DNA of 64,000 nt from Streptomyces roseifaciens. GTDB taxonomy: Bacteria > Actinomycetota > Actinomycetes > Streptomycetales > Streptomycetaceae. The DNA lies in assembly GCF_001445655.1 (NCBI RefSeq), contig NZ_LNBE01000004.1:2863218-2927217 (forward strand), given 5' to 3'. Both the position numbers and the translations under genes were made by a program. Under the pieces are notes generated by a model that was given only the letters and a program-made list of their open reading frames with translations, did no database searches and was not told the origin of the DNA. This document shows, in pieces, positions 32,807-41,765 of this stretch (within the stretch, counting starts at the first letter, position 1; each line of letters opens with the position of its first letter).

Positions 32807-33643
32807 TCAGCCCTTGACGGCGCCGCCGAGGGCGAAGCCGCCGCCGAGGCGGCGCGAGATCAGGGCGTAGAGCAGGATCACCGGCGTCGAATACAGGATC
32901 GAGAACGCCGCCAGCTGCCCGTACGCGACCTGCCCGAAGTTCCCGAAGAAGGTGAAGATGCTGACGGACGCCGGGAGTTGGCCGGGGGAGAGCAGCAGCA
33001 TGAAGGGCACGAAGAAGTTGCCCCACATCATGATGAAGCTGTAGATCGTCACGACGCCCACGCCCGGGCCCATCAGCGGCAGGACCACCCGCACCAGCGC
33101 CTGCAGCCGGCTCGCCCCGTCCGTCCAGGCCGCCTCCTCCAGGACGGCCGGCACGCCGTCCATGAAGTTCTTCATCAGCCAGATGGCGAAGGGCAGTTGG
33201 GCGGTGGTCATGAAGAGGGCCGTGCCGGTGAGCGTGTCGATCAGGTCGACCCGTACGAAGAGGCCGTAGACCGGGACCATGATCGCTGTGATCGGCAGAC
33301 AGGTCGTGAAGAGCACGCCCAGCAGGTACGGGCGGGTCAGCCGGGAGCGGTAGCGGGAGAGCGGGTAGGCGGCGAGGGTCGCGCACACGACTGTCACGGC
33401 GGTCGCGCCCCCGCACAGCAGCAGGCTGTTGAGCACGGGCGTGAAGGTGATCTCGTCCGTGAGGACGGCGGAGAAGTTCTCCGCGGTCGGATGGTCCGGA
33501 GCCCGTACGGTCAGCCCCGCCTCGGCGTCGACGGAGGCGAGCAACAGCCAGACGAGCGGCACGGAGAACGCCGCGACCACGACGAGCAGCGCCGCGTCGG
33601 CGGCCAGGCGCTGACGGGTGCGCCGGGCGGGGAGCGGGCGCAT
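32807..33643 (-). CDS. Carbohydrate ABC transporter permease (MalG type)
   Basis: A 278-residue inner permease of the CUT1 sugar family. Six helices are visible, beginning ADAALLVVVAAFSVPLVWLL, and the EAA loop reads EAAWTDGASRLQALVRVVLP, which docks with the ATPase. As usual for this class no ATPase gene is nearby; a shared MsiK-type ATPase elsewhere is expected. In typical operons it directly follows the MalF-like permease, but here the two are separated by 1.5 kb holding a lectin-like gene and an opposing lipoprotein gene. It therefore needs its own promoter or read-through via the lectin gene, which is on the same strand. Confidence 0.93.
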   Translation of the reverse strand: MRPLPARRTRQRLAADAALLVVVAAFSVPLVWLLLASVDAEAGLTVRAPDHPTAENFSAVLTDEITFTPVLNSLLLCGGATAVTVVCATLAAYPLSRYRSRLTRPYLLGVLFTTCLPITAIMVPVYGLFVRVDLIDTLTGTALFMTTAQLPFAIWLMKNFMDGVPAVLEEAAWTDGASRLQALVRVVLPLMGPGVGVVTIYSFIMMWGNFFVPFMLLLSPGQLPASVSIFTFFGNFGQVAYGQLAAFSILYSTPVILLYALISRRLGGGFALGGAVKG

Positions 33644-33709
33644 GGCACCTCCGGGCGGGGCGGGGGAGTGCGGGCCTCTCAGGTCCTGAATTCCCTGCGG
33701 CCCCGCCGC

Positions 33710-34156
33710 CTAGGCATCCGGCGCCGGCTCCAGCTGCCACCACTGGCCCGGGCTGTCCGTGTCCTCGCCCTGCTGGACGTTGGCGCCGTGCTCCGTGGAC
33801 GCGTCGGCGACCTCCAGGAGCAGGCCGCTGATGTGGGCGACGAGGGTGACGGTGCCGGGGGCGTCGAGGTGCTGTTCGATGAGCCACTCCTGGGCGCCGT
33901 AGTTGTTGGCCTTCCACTGCTGGACGTTGGCGCCGTTCTCCACGCTCGCGTTCGCGACGTCGAGCCGCTTGCCGCTGGCGGCGTTCACGAAGTGGTGCAG
34001 GCCGCTGCCCTCGTGGACGGGGCTCACGTGCCACAGCTGCGCGGCGCTGCCGTCCTCCCGGCCCTGCCGGACGTTGGCGCCGCTGCCCTTGCGGCCGCCC
34101 TCGACCTCCAGCAGCAGACCGCTGCCGGTGTTGCGTACGCGGAACGTGCCTTCCAT
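33710..34156 (-). CDS. Ricin-type beta-trefoil lectin domain protein
   Basis: A 148-residue protein made up of one RICIN-type beta-trefoil. Three internal repeats share the pattern L-L-E/D-V...GANVQQ/GANVRQ: LLLEVEGGRKGSGANVRQGR, RLDVANASVENGANVQQWKA and LLLEVADASTEHGANVQQGE, with W residues at the ends (AQLWHVSP, QEWLIEQH, QWWQLEPA). It has no signal peptide and no catalytic partner domain, so it may act inside the cell or leave by another route. It lies 66 bp upstream of the MalG-like gene on the same strand, inside the split sugar-transport operon. Confidence 0.88.
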   Translation of the reverse strand: MEGTFRVRNTGSGLLLEVEGGRKGSGANVRQGREDGSAAQLWHVSPVHEGSGLHHFVNAASGKRLDVANASVENGANVQQWKANNYGAQEWLIEQHLDAPGTVTLVAHISGLLLEVADASTEHGANVQQGEDTDSPGQWWQLEPAPDA

Positions 34157-34297
34157 GACTCCAGCCGTTGTCGATCAAGTGTTCGAGATCTGATCGTAAT
34201 GCGTGCCGGGCGTCCGGCGGCGGGAAAGATATTGAACTTTTTACCTGCGCATGACTATATGTGGGGTCGCTTCCGATCCAGTTCAGGGGAACCATTC

Positions 34298-35068
34298 ATG
34301 CGCCGCTCCACCGTCCGCCGTACTGCTCTCGCCGCCTCCGCCATGTCGCTGGCCCTGCTCGTGAGCGCCTGCGGTTCGGACAAGTCCGAGGGGAAGAAGG
34401 ACGAGCCCAAGGGCAAGGCGTCCGCCAGCGCCCCCGCCGCAGGCAAGGCCGCCTCGGCGGAGGAGCTGGGCAAGCTCGTCCTGGCCGAGAGCGACGTCCC
34501 GGGCCACAAGGTCACCGAGGCCACCGCGGCCGACCTCGCCACGGCCAAGAGCGTCACCAGCGACAAGGCCGAGTGCAAGCCGCTGGTCGACGCGATGAGC
34601 CTGCGTTCCGGCGGTGCGCCCGCCGCGCTCGTCATCCGCAAGGTCATCGCGATGCCGAAGTCCCCCGCCCCGGACGCCGCCCCCGAGGACAAGATGAAGG
34701 CCGGCCTCAGCGCCCTGGGCGGCACGATCACGTCCGACACGCTGGGCGCGTACGGCGACGCCAAGGCGGCCGGTGACGTCATCGCGGCGCTGAAGAAGTC
34801 CGGTGCGGACTGCGCCGGCGGCTTCAACCTCGTCGCCGGTGCCGACAAGACGAAGTTCACGAAGGTCGCGCCCGCCGACTTCGCCGCGGGTGGCGACGAG
34901 GCGGTCTCCTTCACGCTCAACCTGGACGCGGAGGGCACGACCGGTACGACCCACCTGATCGCGGTCCGCAAGGGCAACACGGTCGCCACCTTCTACGCCC
35001 TGAGCCTCGCCGGCCAGGCCGAGCAGCCGAAGGCGGTCGTCGAGGCCCAGGTGAAGAAGCTCGGCTGA
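34298..35068 (+). CDS. Secreted lipoprotein of unknown function
   Basis: A 256-residue lipoprotein. The leader MRRSTVRRTALAASAMSLAL ends in the lipobox LVSAC, so Cys25 would be lipidated. A Lys/Ala/Ser linker follows to about residue 55, then a folded domain with two further cysteines (DKAECKPLVDAMSL, SGADCAGGFNLVAG). The pattern 'ESDVPGHKVTEATAADL' is common in Streptomyces lipoproteins near sensor systems, but no function is known. The ATG at 34298 follows AGGGGA. It is transcribed against the sugar transporter genes on both sides. AT-rich sequence at 34190-34290 probably holds its promoter. Confidence 0.9.
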   Translation: MRRSTVRRTALAASAMSLALLVSACGSDKSEGKKDEPKGKASASAPAAGKAASAEELGKLVLAESDVPGHKVTEATAADLATAKSVTSDKAECKPLVDAMSLRSGGAPAALVIRKVIAMPKSPAPDAAPEDKMKAGLSALGGTITSDTLGAYGDAKAAGDVIAALKKSGADCAGGFNLVAGADKTKFTKVAPADFAAGGDEAVSFTLNLDAEGTTGTTHLIAVRKGNTVATFYALSLAGQAEQPKAVVEAQVKKLG

Positions 35069-35138
35069 GCCGGGTCCCGATGACGGAGATGCGGGAGGGG
35101 GCGGAGACCCCGGAGGGCACACGGAGCCCTTCGTGGCT

Positions 35139-36113
35139 TCAGATCTCCTCCCGCATCAGCCGTAGGTACACCACCGAGAACAGCGCCCCCACCAGCAGCA
35201 GGAGCAGCGCCACCGCCGTCCCGTAGCCGATCAGCGACTTCAGGAACGCCTGGTCGTACATGAAGACCGGGAGCGTCTGACTCCTGTTGCCCGGGCCGCC
35301 GCGCGTCATGGCCCAGATCAGGCCGAAGACGGACAGCGTCTGGAGGGTGTTGAGCATGAGGTTGGTGGCGATGGAGCGGCGGATCATCGGCAGCGTGACG
35401 TGCCACAGGCGCCGCGGGCCACTCGCGCCGTCGACCTCCGCCGCCTCGGTGATCTCCTGCGGGATCTCCGCGAGCGCCGCGGAGTAGACCAGCATGGAGA
35501 AGGCCGTGCCGCGCCACACGTTGGCGAAGGAGACGGCCAGGATCGGCAGGGTGAACAGCCAGTTCTGCGGGGGCAGGTGGAGCTGCTCCAGGACGGCGTT
35601 GAGCGTGCCCCGCCGGTTGAAGAACGTGTAGAGCAGGAAGCCGGCCACGATCTCCGGCAGCACCCACGCGGCGATCACGACCGCGCCCGTGAGCGTCCGT
35701 ACGGGACGGGAGGCGCGCCGCATGAGGCCCGCGAGGGCGAGGCCCAGGCTGTTCTGGCCGACGATCGAGGACAGCACGGTGAAGACGAGCGTCAGCACCA
35801 CCGCGTGGCGGAAGCCCTCGTCGGCGAAGGCCCGGCGGAAGTTGGCGAAGCCGACGAACGAGGCGGAGGCCTGACCGGTCAGCTGCGTGTCGGTGAAGGC
35901 GATGGCCACGCAGTAGGCGACGGGCCCGGCGAGGAAGAGCAGCAGGAGGACGCTGGCGGGGGCGATCGGAAGCCAGCGCAGCGCCCGCCGTGCCCGCGGC
36001 CTGCCTTCGTCCCGGCGTCGCGCCCCGTTCCGGCCCCGCGCCCCGCCCCGGCCCCGCGCGGCGGGCACCTTGGTCGCATCCCCCGCCGCAGGCGTCCCGG
36101 CCGTCCCGCTCAC
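35139..36113 (-). CDS. Carbohydrate ABC transporter permease (MalF type)
   Basis: A 324-residue CUT1 permease. The GTG at 36113 overlaps the stop of the binding-protein gene (GTGA); the first about 45 residues are basic and Ala/Gly-rich, then LPIAPASVLLLLFLAGPVAY starts the first helix. The EAA loop is EAAEVDGASGPRRLWHVTLP, followed by IRRSIATNLMLNTLQTLSVF. Six helices fit the family. It pairs with the MalG-type permease at 32807 despite the insertion between them. The mRNA ends convergently with the lipoprotein gene, and the sequence just past the lipoprotein stop can pair with the permease 3' end (11-bp arms at 35088 and 35147). Confidence 0.93.
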   Translation of the reverse strand: MSGTAGTPAAGDATKVPAARGRGGARGRNGARRRDEGRPRARRALRWLPIAPASVLLLLFLAGPVAYCVAIAFTDTQLTGQASASFVGFANFRRAFADEGFRHAVVLTLVFTVLSSIVGQNSLGLALAGLMRRASRPVRTLTGAVVIAAWVLPEIVAGFLLYTFFNRRGTLNAVLEQLHLPPQNWLFTLPILAVSFANVWRGTAFSMLVYSAALAEIPQEITEAAEVDGASGPRRLWHVTLPMIRRSIATNLMLNTLQTLSVFGLIWAMTRGGPGNRSQTLPVFMYDQAFLKSLIGYGTAVALLLLLVGALFSVVYLRLMREEI

Positions 36114-37480
36114 CGCGCCCGTTCCCGCGCCGTCACTCCCGCCGCACCGGCGATCGACTTCAGCTCCTCGTCGTAGCGCCCGGCGGCCCGCTGCACGGAG
36201 GCGTCGCCCGTCGTCACCGCTTCCATCGCGTCCCGGATGGCGCTGGAGACCTGCGGGTAGACCGGCAGCGCGGGCCTGTAGTGGGTGAACTTCACCAGTG
36301 CCGTGAAGAAGTCGACTCCGGGCATCGACGTCAAGTACTTGCGGGAGGCCGCCACGTCGTCCCGTACGGCGATCTGCGCGTCGCGCACCGTCCACTCGGT
36401 GGCGTTGTCCGTCGTCTGCAGGGTCTCGATCACCTGCCAGGCCAGGTCCGCCTTGCCGGACTTGGCGCTGACCGACCACGTCCAGCCGCCCGACAGGCTG
36501 ACCGCCCCGGGCGCCGCCCCGTTCTGCGTGGGGAAGGGCGCCCGGCCCATCACCGAGGTCCACTCGGGCCAGGGCCTGGAGCCGCCGGGCTGCCAGTACT
36601 TGCCGAGCCAGGAGCCGTCGAGGGCGATCGCGAGCTTGCCGGAGGGCAGCCATTCGGTGGCGACGCGGTTGTCGACGTTGGGGTCGAGCGCGTCGGCGGG
36701 GTCCGGGCCGAGCTTGTCGGCGAAGACGGTCCGCACGAACTCCAGCGCATCACGGAACCCGCGGCTCCCGGAGACCCACTTGCGCACCGCCGGGTCGTAC
36801 AGCGGGTCCTTGCCCGTCCCGTACAGGAGCATCTCGAAGCCCTGCATGGTGGCGGCCTCGCCCGGCGCCTTGCCCGTGTACACGTTGAGCGGAGTGACCC
36901 CGGGGACCTTCTCCTTGACCCTGCGGGCCGCGTCCAGCACGTCCTTCCAGGTGCGCGGGTGCCAGTCGGCGGGCAGCCCCGCCCGCGCGAAGACCTCCTT
37001 GTTGAACCACAGGCCGCGGGTCTCGGTGCCGTCCGGCACCCCGTACGTCTTCCCGTCCTCGCCCTTCACCGCCGCCTTCGCGGCCGGGGCGAACCGGCTC
37101 CAGTCCTTCCAGCCGGCCAGCTTGTCGTCCAGCGGGCGCAGGTAGCCCGCCTTGATGTCGGAGTTGATGAGGAAGGTGTCCTCGCGGACGATGTCCGGCG
37201 CGGTCTTCGGCGACCGCATCATCTGCTGCAGCTTGGCGTAGTAGTCGGCCTGGGAGGCCTGTACGGGCACCAGCTGGAGCTTCTTGCCGTCGTGCGCGCG
37301 CTCGAACTGTCTCTTGATCCCGGCCAGGTAGTCGTCCATGATCCGGGTCTTGTTGTCGGTGGTGCGCTGGTAGGCGATCTTCACGGTGTCCGGATCGCCG
37401 CCGGAACCCCCGCCGCACGCGGTGAGGGAGGCCGCGGCGAGGGCCGCGACGGAGAGCAGCACGGGAGCGGTGGGGCGCAC
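36110..37480 (-). CDS. Sugar ABC transporter substrate-binding lipoprotein
   Basis: A 456-residue family 1 extracellular solute-binding protein that captures a sugar or oligosaccharide for the two permeases. The signal peptide MRPTAPVLLSVAALAAASLT ends in the lipobox LTAC, giving lipidated Cys22. The body has the typical order DTVKIAYQRTTDNKTRIMDD, DIVREDTFLINSDIKAGYLR, GVPDGTETRGLWFNKEVFAR and ALDGSWLGKYW. It opens the transporter operon. An adjacent LacI-type regulator, common in such clusters, is missing. The 200-bp gap upstream holds a GGGGAC hexamer array and no gene. Confidence 0.94.
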   Translation of the reverse strand: MRPTAPVLLSVAALAAASLTACGGGSGGDPDTVKIAYQRTTDNKTRIMDDYLAGIKRQFERAHDGKKLQLVPVQASQADYYAKLQQMMRSPKTAPDIVREDTFLINSDIKAGYLRPLDDKLAGWKDWSRFAPAAKAAVKGEDGKTYGVPDGTETRGLWFNKEVFARAGLPADWHPRTWKDVLDAARRVKEKVPGVTPLNVYTGKAPGEAATMQGFEMLLYGTGKDPLYDPAVRKWVSGSRGFRDALEFVRTVFADKLGPDPADALDPNVDNRVATEWLPSGKLAIALDGSWLGKYWQPGGSRPWPEWTSVMGRAPFPTQNGAAPGAVSLSGGWTWSVSAKSGKADLAWQVIETLQTTDNATEWTVRDAQIAVRDDVAASRKYLTSMPGVDFFTALVKFTHYRPALPVYPQVSSAIRDAMEAVTTGDASVQRAAGRYDEELKSIAGAAGVTARERAR

Positions 37481-37608
37481 GGGCGACCTCCTGGGGGCAG
37501 GCCTCGGCGCCCGGGACGGGGCCTCGGCGGGCTGCGCCTTCCTGAGTTCGTACGTTCCCGCTCGGTGCCGCCTGCACGCGTCGTGGTGGCGTCTGCTCGT
37601 GTCACCCC

Positions 37609-37676
<68 letters not shown>

Positions 37677-37680
37677 CGGG

Positions 37681-38382
37681 TCAGGGCCGGCTCTGCCAGT
37701 GGTAGCGCAGTTCGGGGCGGCCGATCTGGCCGTAGCGGGGCGTACGGGCCGCCCGGCCCGCCGCCACGAGGTGTTCGAGGTAACGGCGTGCGGTGATCCG
37801 GGAGATGCCCACGGCCGTCGCCGCCGTCCCCGAGGACAGGCCGGCGTCCCCCGCGGACCGCAGCGCGTCGGTGATCGACCGGAGGGTGGCGGGGCTCAGC
37901 CCCTTGGGCAGCGCGGCGGGCTGGGGGGCGCGCAGTGCGGCGAACGCGCGGTCCACCTCCTCCTGCCCGCTGGCCTCGCCCGCGACCGAACGGAACTCGG
38001 CGTAGCGCGCGAGCCGGTCCCGGAGGGTGGCGAAGGTGAACGGCTTCAGGACGTACTGCACGACGCCGAGGGAGACCCCTTCGCGGACGACCGTCAGATC
38101 GCGCGCCGACGTGACGGCGATGACGTCGGCGGTATGCCCGGCGGTGCGCAGCGAACGCAGCAGCTGAAGGCCGTGCCCGTCGGGGAGGAAGAGGTCGAGC
38201 AGCAGCAGGTCGACGGGCGTCCGCTTGAGGAAGTGCGAGGCGTCGCCCAGGGAGTGCGCGATCCCGGCCACCGTGAAGCCGGGCACGCGGCCCACGTAGA
38301 GGGCGTGGGCGTCGGCGGCCACGGGGTCGTCCTCGACGACGAGGACACGGATGGGCCGGGGGGCGGCGGCGGGTCTGCTCAT
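37681..38382 (-). CDS. Response regulator, CitB/DcuR family
   Basis: A 233-residue response regulator. The receiver domain (about 10-130) has the acidic pair in VLVVEDDPVAADAHALYVGR and the phospho-acceptor Asp63 in LLLLDLFLPDGHG, and ends with VLKPFTFATLRDRL including the conserved Lys. The C-terminal part (about 170-230, SSGTAATAVGISRITARRYL, AGRAARTPRYGQIGRPELRY) is the HTH of CitB/DcuR-type proteins. It overlaps the kinase gene by four bases and probably activates the divergent dicarboxylate symporter gene. Confidence 0.94.
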   Translation of the reverse strand: MSRPAAAPRPIRVLVVEDDPVAADAHALYVGRVPGFTVAGIAHSLGDASHFLKRTPVDLLLLDLFLPDGHGLQLLRSLRTAGHTADVIAVTSARDLTVVREGVSLGVVQYVLKPFTFATLRDRLARYAEFRSVAGEASGQEEVDRAFAALRAPQPAALPKGLSPATLRSITDALRSAGDAGLSSGTAATAVGISRITARRYLEHLVAAGRAARTPRYGQIGRPELRYHWQSRP

Positions 38383-40103
38383 GAGGGCACTCCGGTCCGT
38401 GGGGCGGGCGTTGCGGGCACTGCGGGCGTCGGGGGCGACGAGGGCGTGGCGGGCGCCGCGGACGTCTCCGCGGGGCGGGCGGCGTGCAGGGGGAGCCGGA
38501 CGGTGAACTCCGCGCCGCCGCCCGGTGCGCCGGTGACGGAGACCGTACCCCCGTTGCGGCGCACGGCCTGCCGGACGAGCGCGAGGCCGAGGCCGCGGCC
38601 GTGCGGCGCGCTGCCGGGCGACTTGGTCGACCAGCCGCGCCGGAACACCTCCTCCATCGCCTCGGGCGCCACTCCCGCCCCGGTGTCCCCGACGCGCAGC
38701 AGCAGGTCGCCGGCGTCGGCGCGCAGGGTGACGGTGACCTGCGCGTGCCGGACCTCCGCCACGCTGCGGTTGGCCTCCTCGGCGGCGGCGTCCACCGCGT
38801 TGTCGACCAGATTGCCCAGGACGGTGACGAGGTCGCGGGCCGGCAGGTGGTCCGGCAGCAGGCCGTCGTCGACGTGCGTGTCGGGGGCGAGGACGAGCTC
38901 CACGCCGCGCTCGTTGGCCTGCGCGGCCTTGCCGAGCAGCAGGGCCGCGAGGACGGGCTCCGCGACGGCGCCGACCACCTCGTCGGTGAGGGCCTGGGCG
39001 AGCTCCAGCTCCGCGGTGACGAACTCGACGGCCTCGTCCGCGCGCCCCAGCTCGATCAGCGAGACCACCGCGTGCAGCCGGTTCGCCGCCTCGTGCGCCT
39101 GGGAGCGCAGGGCCTCCGCGAAGCCGCGCACGGAGTCCAGCTCGCCGGAGAGCGCCTGGAGTTCGGTGTGGTCGCGCAGGGTCACCACGGTGCCGTGGCG
39201 CTCGCCCCCGGAGACCGGCGAGGTGTTGAGGACGACGATGCGGTCGGCGGTCGCGTGGACCTCGTCGACGCGCGGCTCGGCCGCCAGCAGGGCGTCCGTG
39301 AGGGCGGGCGGCAGGCCGAGGGCGTCGACCCGGCGGCCGATCACCTCCCCGGTGAGGCCGAGGAGTTCACGCCCGCCGTCGTTGATGAGGGCGATGCGGT
39401 GCTGCCCGTCGAGCATCAGCAGCCCCTCGCGCACCGCGTGGAGCGTGGCCTCGTGGTAGTCGTGCATCCGGCTCAGCTCGGTGGCGTTCATGCCGTGGGT
39501 GTGACGGCGCAGCCGGGCGTTGAGCAGGTACGTCCCCGCGCCGCCCAGGGCCAGCGCGCCGAGGGCCACGCCGAGCAGGGCCAGCAGCTGGCGCCGTATC
39601 TCGGCGCTGATCGCGTCGACGGTGATGCCCGCGCTCACGAGCCCGGTGACCCGGTCGCCGTCCATGACGGGCACGACCACGCGGACCGACGGCCCGAGCG
39701 TGCCCGTGTACGTCTCCGAGAAGGTCCTGCCCTGCAGGGCCGGACCGGTGTGGCCCAGGAAGCGCTCGCCGATGCGCTCCGGGTCCGGGTGGGTCCAGCG
39801 GATGCCGTCCGGGCTCATGATCGTCACGAAGTCGACGCCGGTGTCGGTGCGCACGCGGTCGGCGTACGCCTGGAGAACGAAGGGCGGGTCGGCCGAGCGC
39901 ACCGCGTCCCGCACCGACGCGGAGGCGGCCACGGCGACCGCCGCCGCCGTCACCTCGCGGCGCGCCGCCTCCTCGGCCTGGCCGCGGTCCGCGACGTACG
40001 CGAAGGCCGCGCAGCCGGCCACCACGAAGGCGACCAGCACGATCTGCATCGCGAAGAGCTGGCCGGCCAGGCTGCGGGGGCGGCGGATGCGGGGTCTGCG
40101 CAT
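38379..40103 (-). CDS. Sensor histidine kinase, CitA/DcuS family
   Basis: A 574-residue kinase. TM1 (about 14-36, LAGQLFAMQIVLVAFVVAGC) and TM2 (about 175-200, LLALLGVALGALALGGAGTY) flank an extracytoplasmic CitA-type sensor domain with VDFVTIMSPDGIRWTHPDPE and GTLGPSVRVVVPVMDG, typical of C4-dicarboxylate or citrate sensing. A PAS domain (about 225-310) follows. The phospho-acceptor helix is of the SpoOB type (RSQAHEAANRLHAVVSLIEL), and the ATPase boxes read NLVDNAVDAA, VGDTGAGV and GRGLGLALV. A Pro/Ala/Thr-rich tail ends the protein. The long upstream frame is ignored because MRRPRIRRPRSLAG starts the TM1 leader. Confidence 0.94.
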   Translation of the reverse strand: MRRPRIRRPRSLAGQLFAMQIVLVAFVVAGCAAFAYVADRGQAEEAARREVTAAAVAVAASASVRDAVRSADPPFVLQAYADRVRTDTGVDFVTIMSPDGIRWTHPDPERIGERFLGHTGPALQGRTFSETYTGTLGPSVRVVVPVMDGDRVTGLVSAGITVDAISAEIRRQLLALLGVALGALALGGAGTYLLNARLRRHTHGMNATELSRMHDYHEATLHAVREGLLMLDGQHRIALINDGGRELLGLTGEVIGRRVDALGLPPALTDALLAAEPRVDEVHATADRIVVLNTSPVSGGERHGTVVTLRDHTELQALSGELDSVRGFAEALRSQAHEAANRLHAVVSLIELGRADEAVEFVTAELELAQALTDEVVGAVAEPVLAALLLGKAAQANERGVELVLAPDTHVDDGLLPDHLPARDLVTVLGNLVDNAVDAAAEEANRSVAEVRHAQVTVTLRADAGDLLLRVGDTGAGVAPEAMEEVFRRGWSTKSPGSAPHGRGLGLALVRQAVRRNGGTVSVTGAPGGGAEFTVRLPLHAARPAETSAAPATPSSPPTPAVPATPAPRTGVPS

Positions 40104-40328
40104 GGCGGACAGTGTGCACCGGCCCGCGCCCGTGAACGTAATGCACATAAGGGTGACCACGGTCACAGAGGCGTGCATAGTCACCGGAGCCCCACTCGTC
40201 GGGAGAGCGGGGCGCCCCCAGACTGTTGCTCTGCACCCGCCCGCATCCGCTCGCTCGCACTCGCTCGCGTCCGCTTGCCCGCCGGGACCGATGCAGTGCG
40301 CCCAGAGCCGCGACGACGAGGAGACCCC

Positions 40329-41729
40329 GTGACGGCACAGGCAGCACCACCGGCCGTCCAGCCGCCCCGGCGGCCGGACCGGACCCACTACCTCTACCTG
40401 GCCGTGATCGCGGCCGTGCTCGCCGGCATCGCCGTCGGCTTCGCGGCGCCGGGCGTCGCGGTCGAGCTCAAGCCGCTCGGCACCGGCTTCGTGAACCTGA
40501 TCAAGATGATGATCTCGCCGGTCATCTTCTGCACGATCGTGCTGGGCATCGGCTCCGTGCGGAAGGCCGCGAAGGTCGGCGCGGTCGGCGGCCTCGCCCT
40601 CGGCTACTTCATGGTCATGTCCACCGTCGCGCTGGCCATCGGCCTCGTGGTGGGCAACCTCCTGGAGCCCGGCAGCGGGCTGCACCTGACGGACGCGGTG
40701 CGCCACGCGGGCGAGGCGCAGGCCAAGGGCGGGAGCGAGTCCACGACGCAGTTCCTGCTGGGCATCATCCCGACCACCATGGTCTCCGCCTTCACCGGCG
40801 GCCAGGTGCTGCAGACCCTGCTCGTCGCGCTCCTCGCGGGCTTCGCCCTGCAGGCCATGGGCACGGCGGGCGAGCCCGTCCTGCGCGGCATCGGACACAT
40901 CCAGAAGCTGGTCTTCCGTATCCTCGCCATGATCATGTGGGCGGCCCCGGTGGGCGCCTTCGGCGCCATCGCGGCGGTCGTCGGCGCGACGGGCACCGAC
41001 GCCCTGAAGTCCCTCGCCGTCATCATGATCGGCTTCTACGTCACGTGCGTGCTGTTCGTGATCGTCGTGCTCGGCACCCTGCTGCGGCTGGTGGCCGGGG
41101 TCAACATCTTCACGCTGCTGAAGTACCTGGGCCGCGAGTTCCTGCTGATCCTGTCGACGTCGTCGTCGGAATCCGCCCTGCCGCGCCTGATCGCCAAGAT
41201 GGAACACCTGGGCGTGAGCAAGCCCGTCGTCGGCATCACCGTGCCCACCGGCTACTCCTTCAACCTCGACGGCACGGCCATCTACCTGACGATGTCGTCG
41301 CTGTTCATCGCGGAGGCCATGGGCGAACCGCTGGCGCTGGGCCAGCAGATCTCGCTGCTCCTGTTCATGATCGTCGCGTCCAAGGGCGCGGCCGGCGTCA
41401 CCGGCGCGGGCCTCGCCACGCTCGCGGGCGGCCTCCAGTCCCACCGCCCCGAACTCGTCGACGGCGTCGGCCTGATCGTCGGCATCGACCGCTTCATGAG
41501 CGAAGCGCGGGCACTGACGAACTTCGCGGGCAACGCGGTGGCGACGGTCCTCGTCGGCACGTGGACCAAGGAGATCGACAAGGAGCGGGTGGGCGAAGTG
41601 CTCGCCGGGCGGATGCCGTTCGACGAGACGACGCTGAGCGGCGACGGGCACGGGCACGGGGGCGGGGACGGCCATGAAGGCGGGGGAGCCCTGCCGGAGC
41701 CGAAGGAGCCGGCGGGTGTGCCGGCCTGA
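40329..41729 (+). CDS. dctA: Cation:dicarboxylate symporter (DctA family)
   Basis: A 466-residue DAACS-family symporter, importing C4-dicarboxylates such as succinate, fumarate and malate with sodium or protons. The GTG at 40329 follows GACGAGGAG. Helix 1 is LYLAVIAAVLAGIAVGFAAP. The family motifs are present: FVNLIKMMISPVIFCTIVLG, the serine-rich STSSSESALPRLIAKMEHLG hairpin, GYSFNLDGTAIYLTMSSLFI, and SKGAAGVTGAGLATLAGGLQ. The His/Gly-rich tail (GDGHGHGGGDGHEGGG) could bind metals. It is divergent from the CitA/CitB-type pair, the usual arrangement for inducible dicarboxylate uptake. Confidence 0.95.
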   Translation: MTAQAAPPAVQPPRRPDRTHYLYLAVIAAVLAGIAVGFAAPGVAVELKPLGTGFVNLIKMMISPVIFCTIVLGIGSVRKAAKVGAVGGLALGYFMVMSTVALAIGLVVGNLLEPGSGLHLTDAVRHAGEAQAKGGSESTTQFLLGIIPTTMVSAFTGGQVLQTLLVALLAGFALQAMGTAGEPVLRGIGHIQKLVFRILAMIMWAAPVGAFGAIAAVVGATGTDALKSLAVIMIGFYVTCVLFVIVVLGTLLRLVAGVNIFTLLKYLGREFLLILSTSSSESALPRLIAKMEHLGVSKPVVGITVPTGYSFNLDGTAIYLTMSSLFIAEAMGEPLALGQQISLLLFMIVASKGAAGVTGAGLATLAGGLQSHRPELVDGVGLIVGIDRFMSEARALTNFAGNAVATVLVGTWTKEIDKERVGEVLAGRMPFDETTLSGDGHGHGGGDGHEGGGALPEPKEPAGVPA

Positions 41730-41765
41730 GGCCGGCTGTCAGACCCTTCTGCCAGGCTGCGGGGC

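Noticed and set aside
35088..35157. 11-bp inverted match between the lipoprotein and permease 3' ends as an insertion footprint
   Set aside because: Insertion duplications are direct, not inverted. The pairing more likely forms part of a transcript-end structure or is chance.
38379..41675. A longer histidine kinase reading from the 1098-codon frame
   Set aside because: Sequence before position 40103 is antisense to the symporter gene. The kinase starts with the basic leader and TM1 at MRRPRIRRP.
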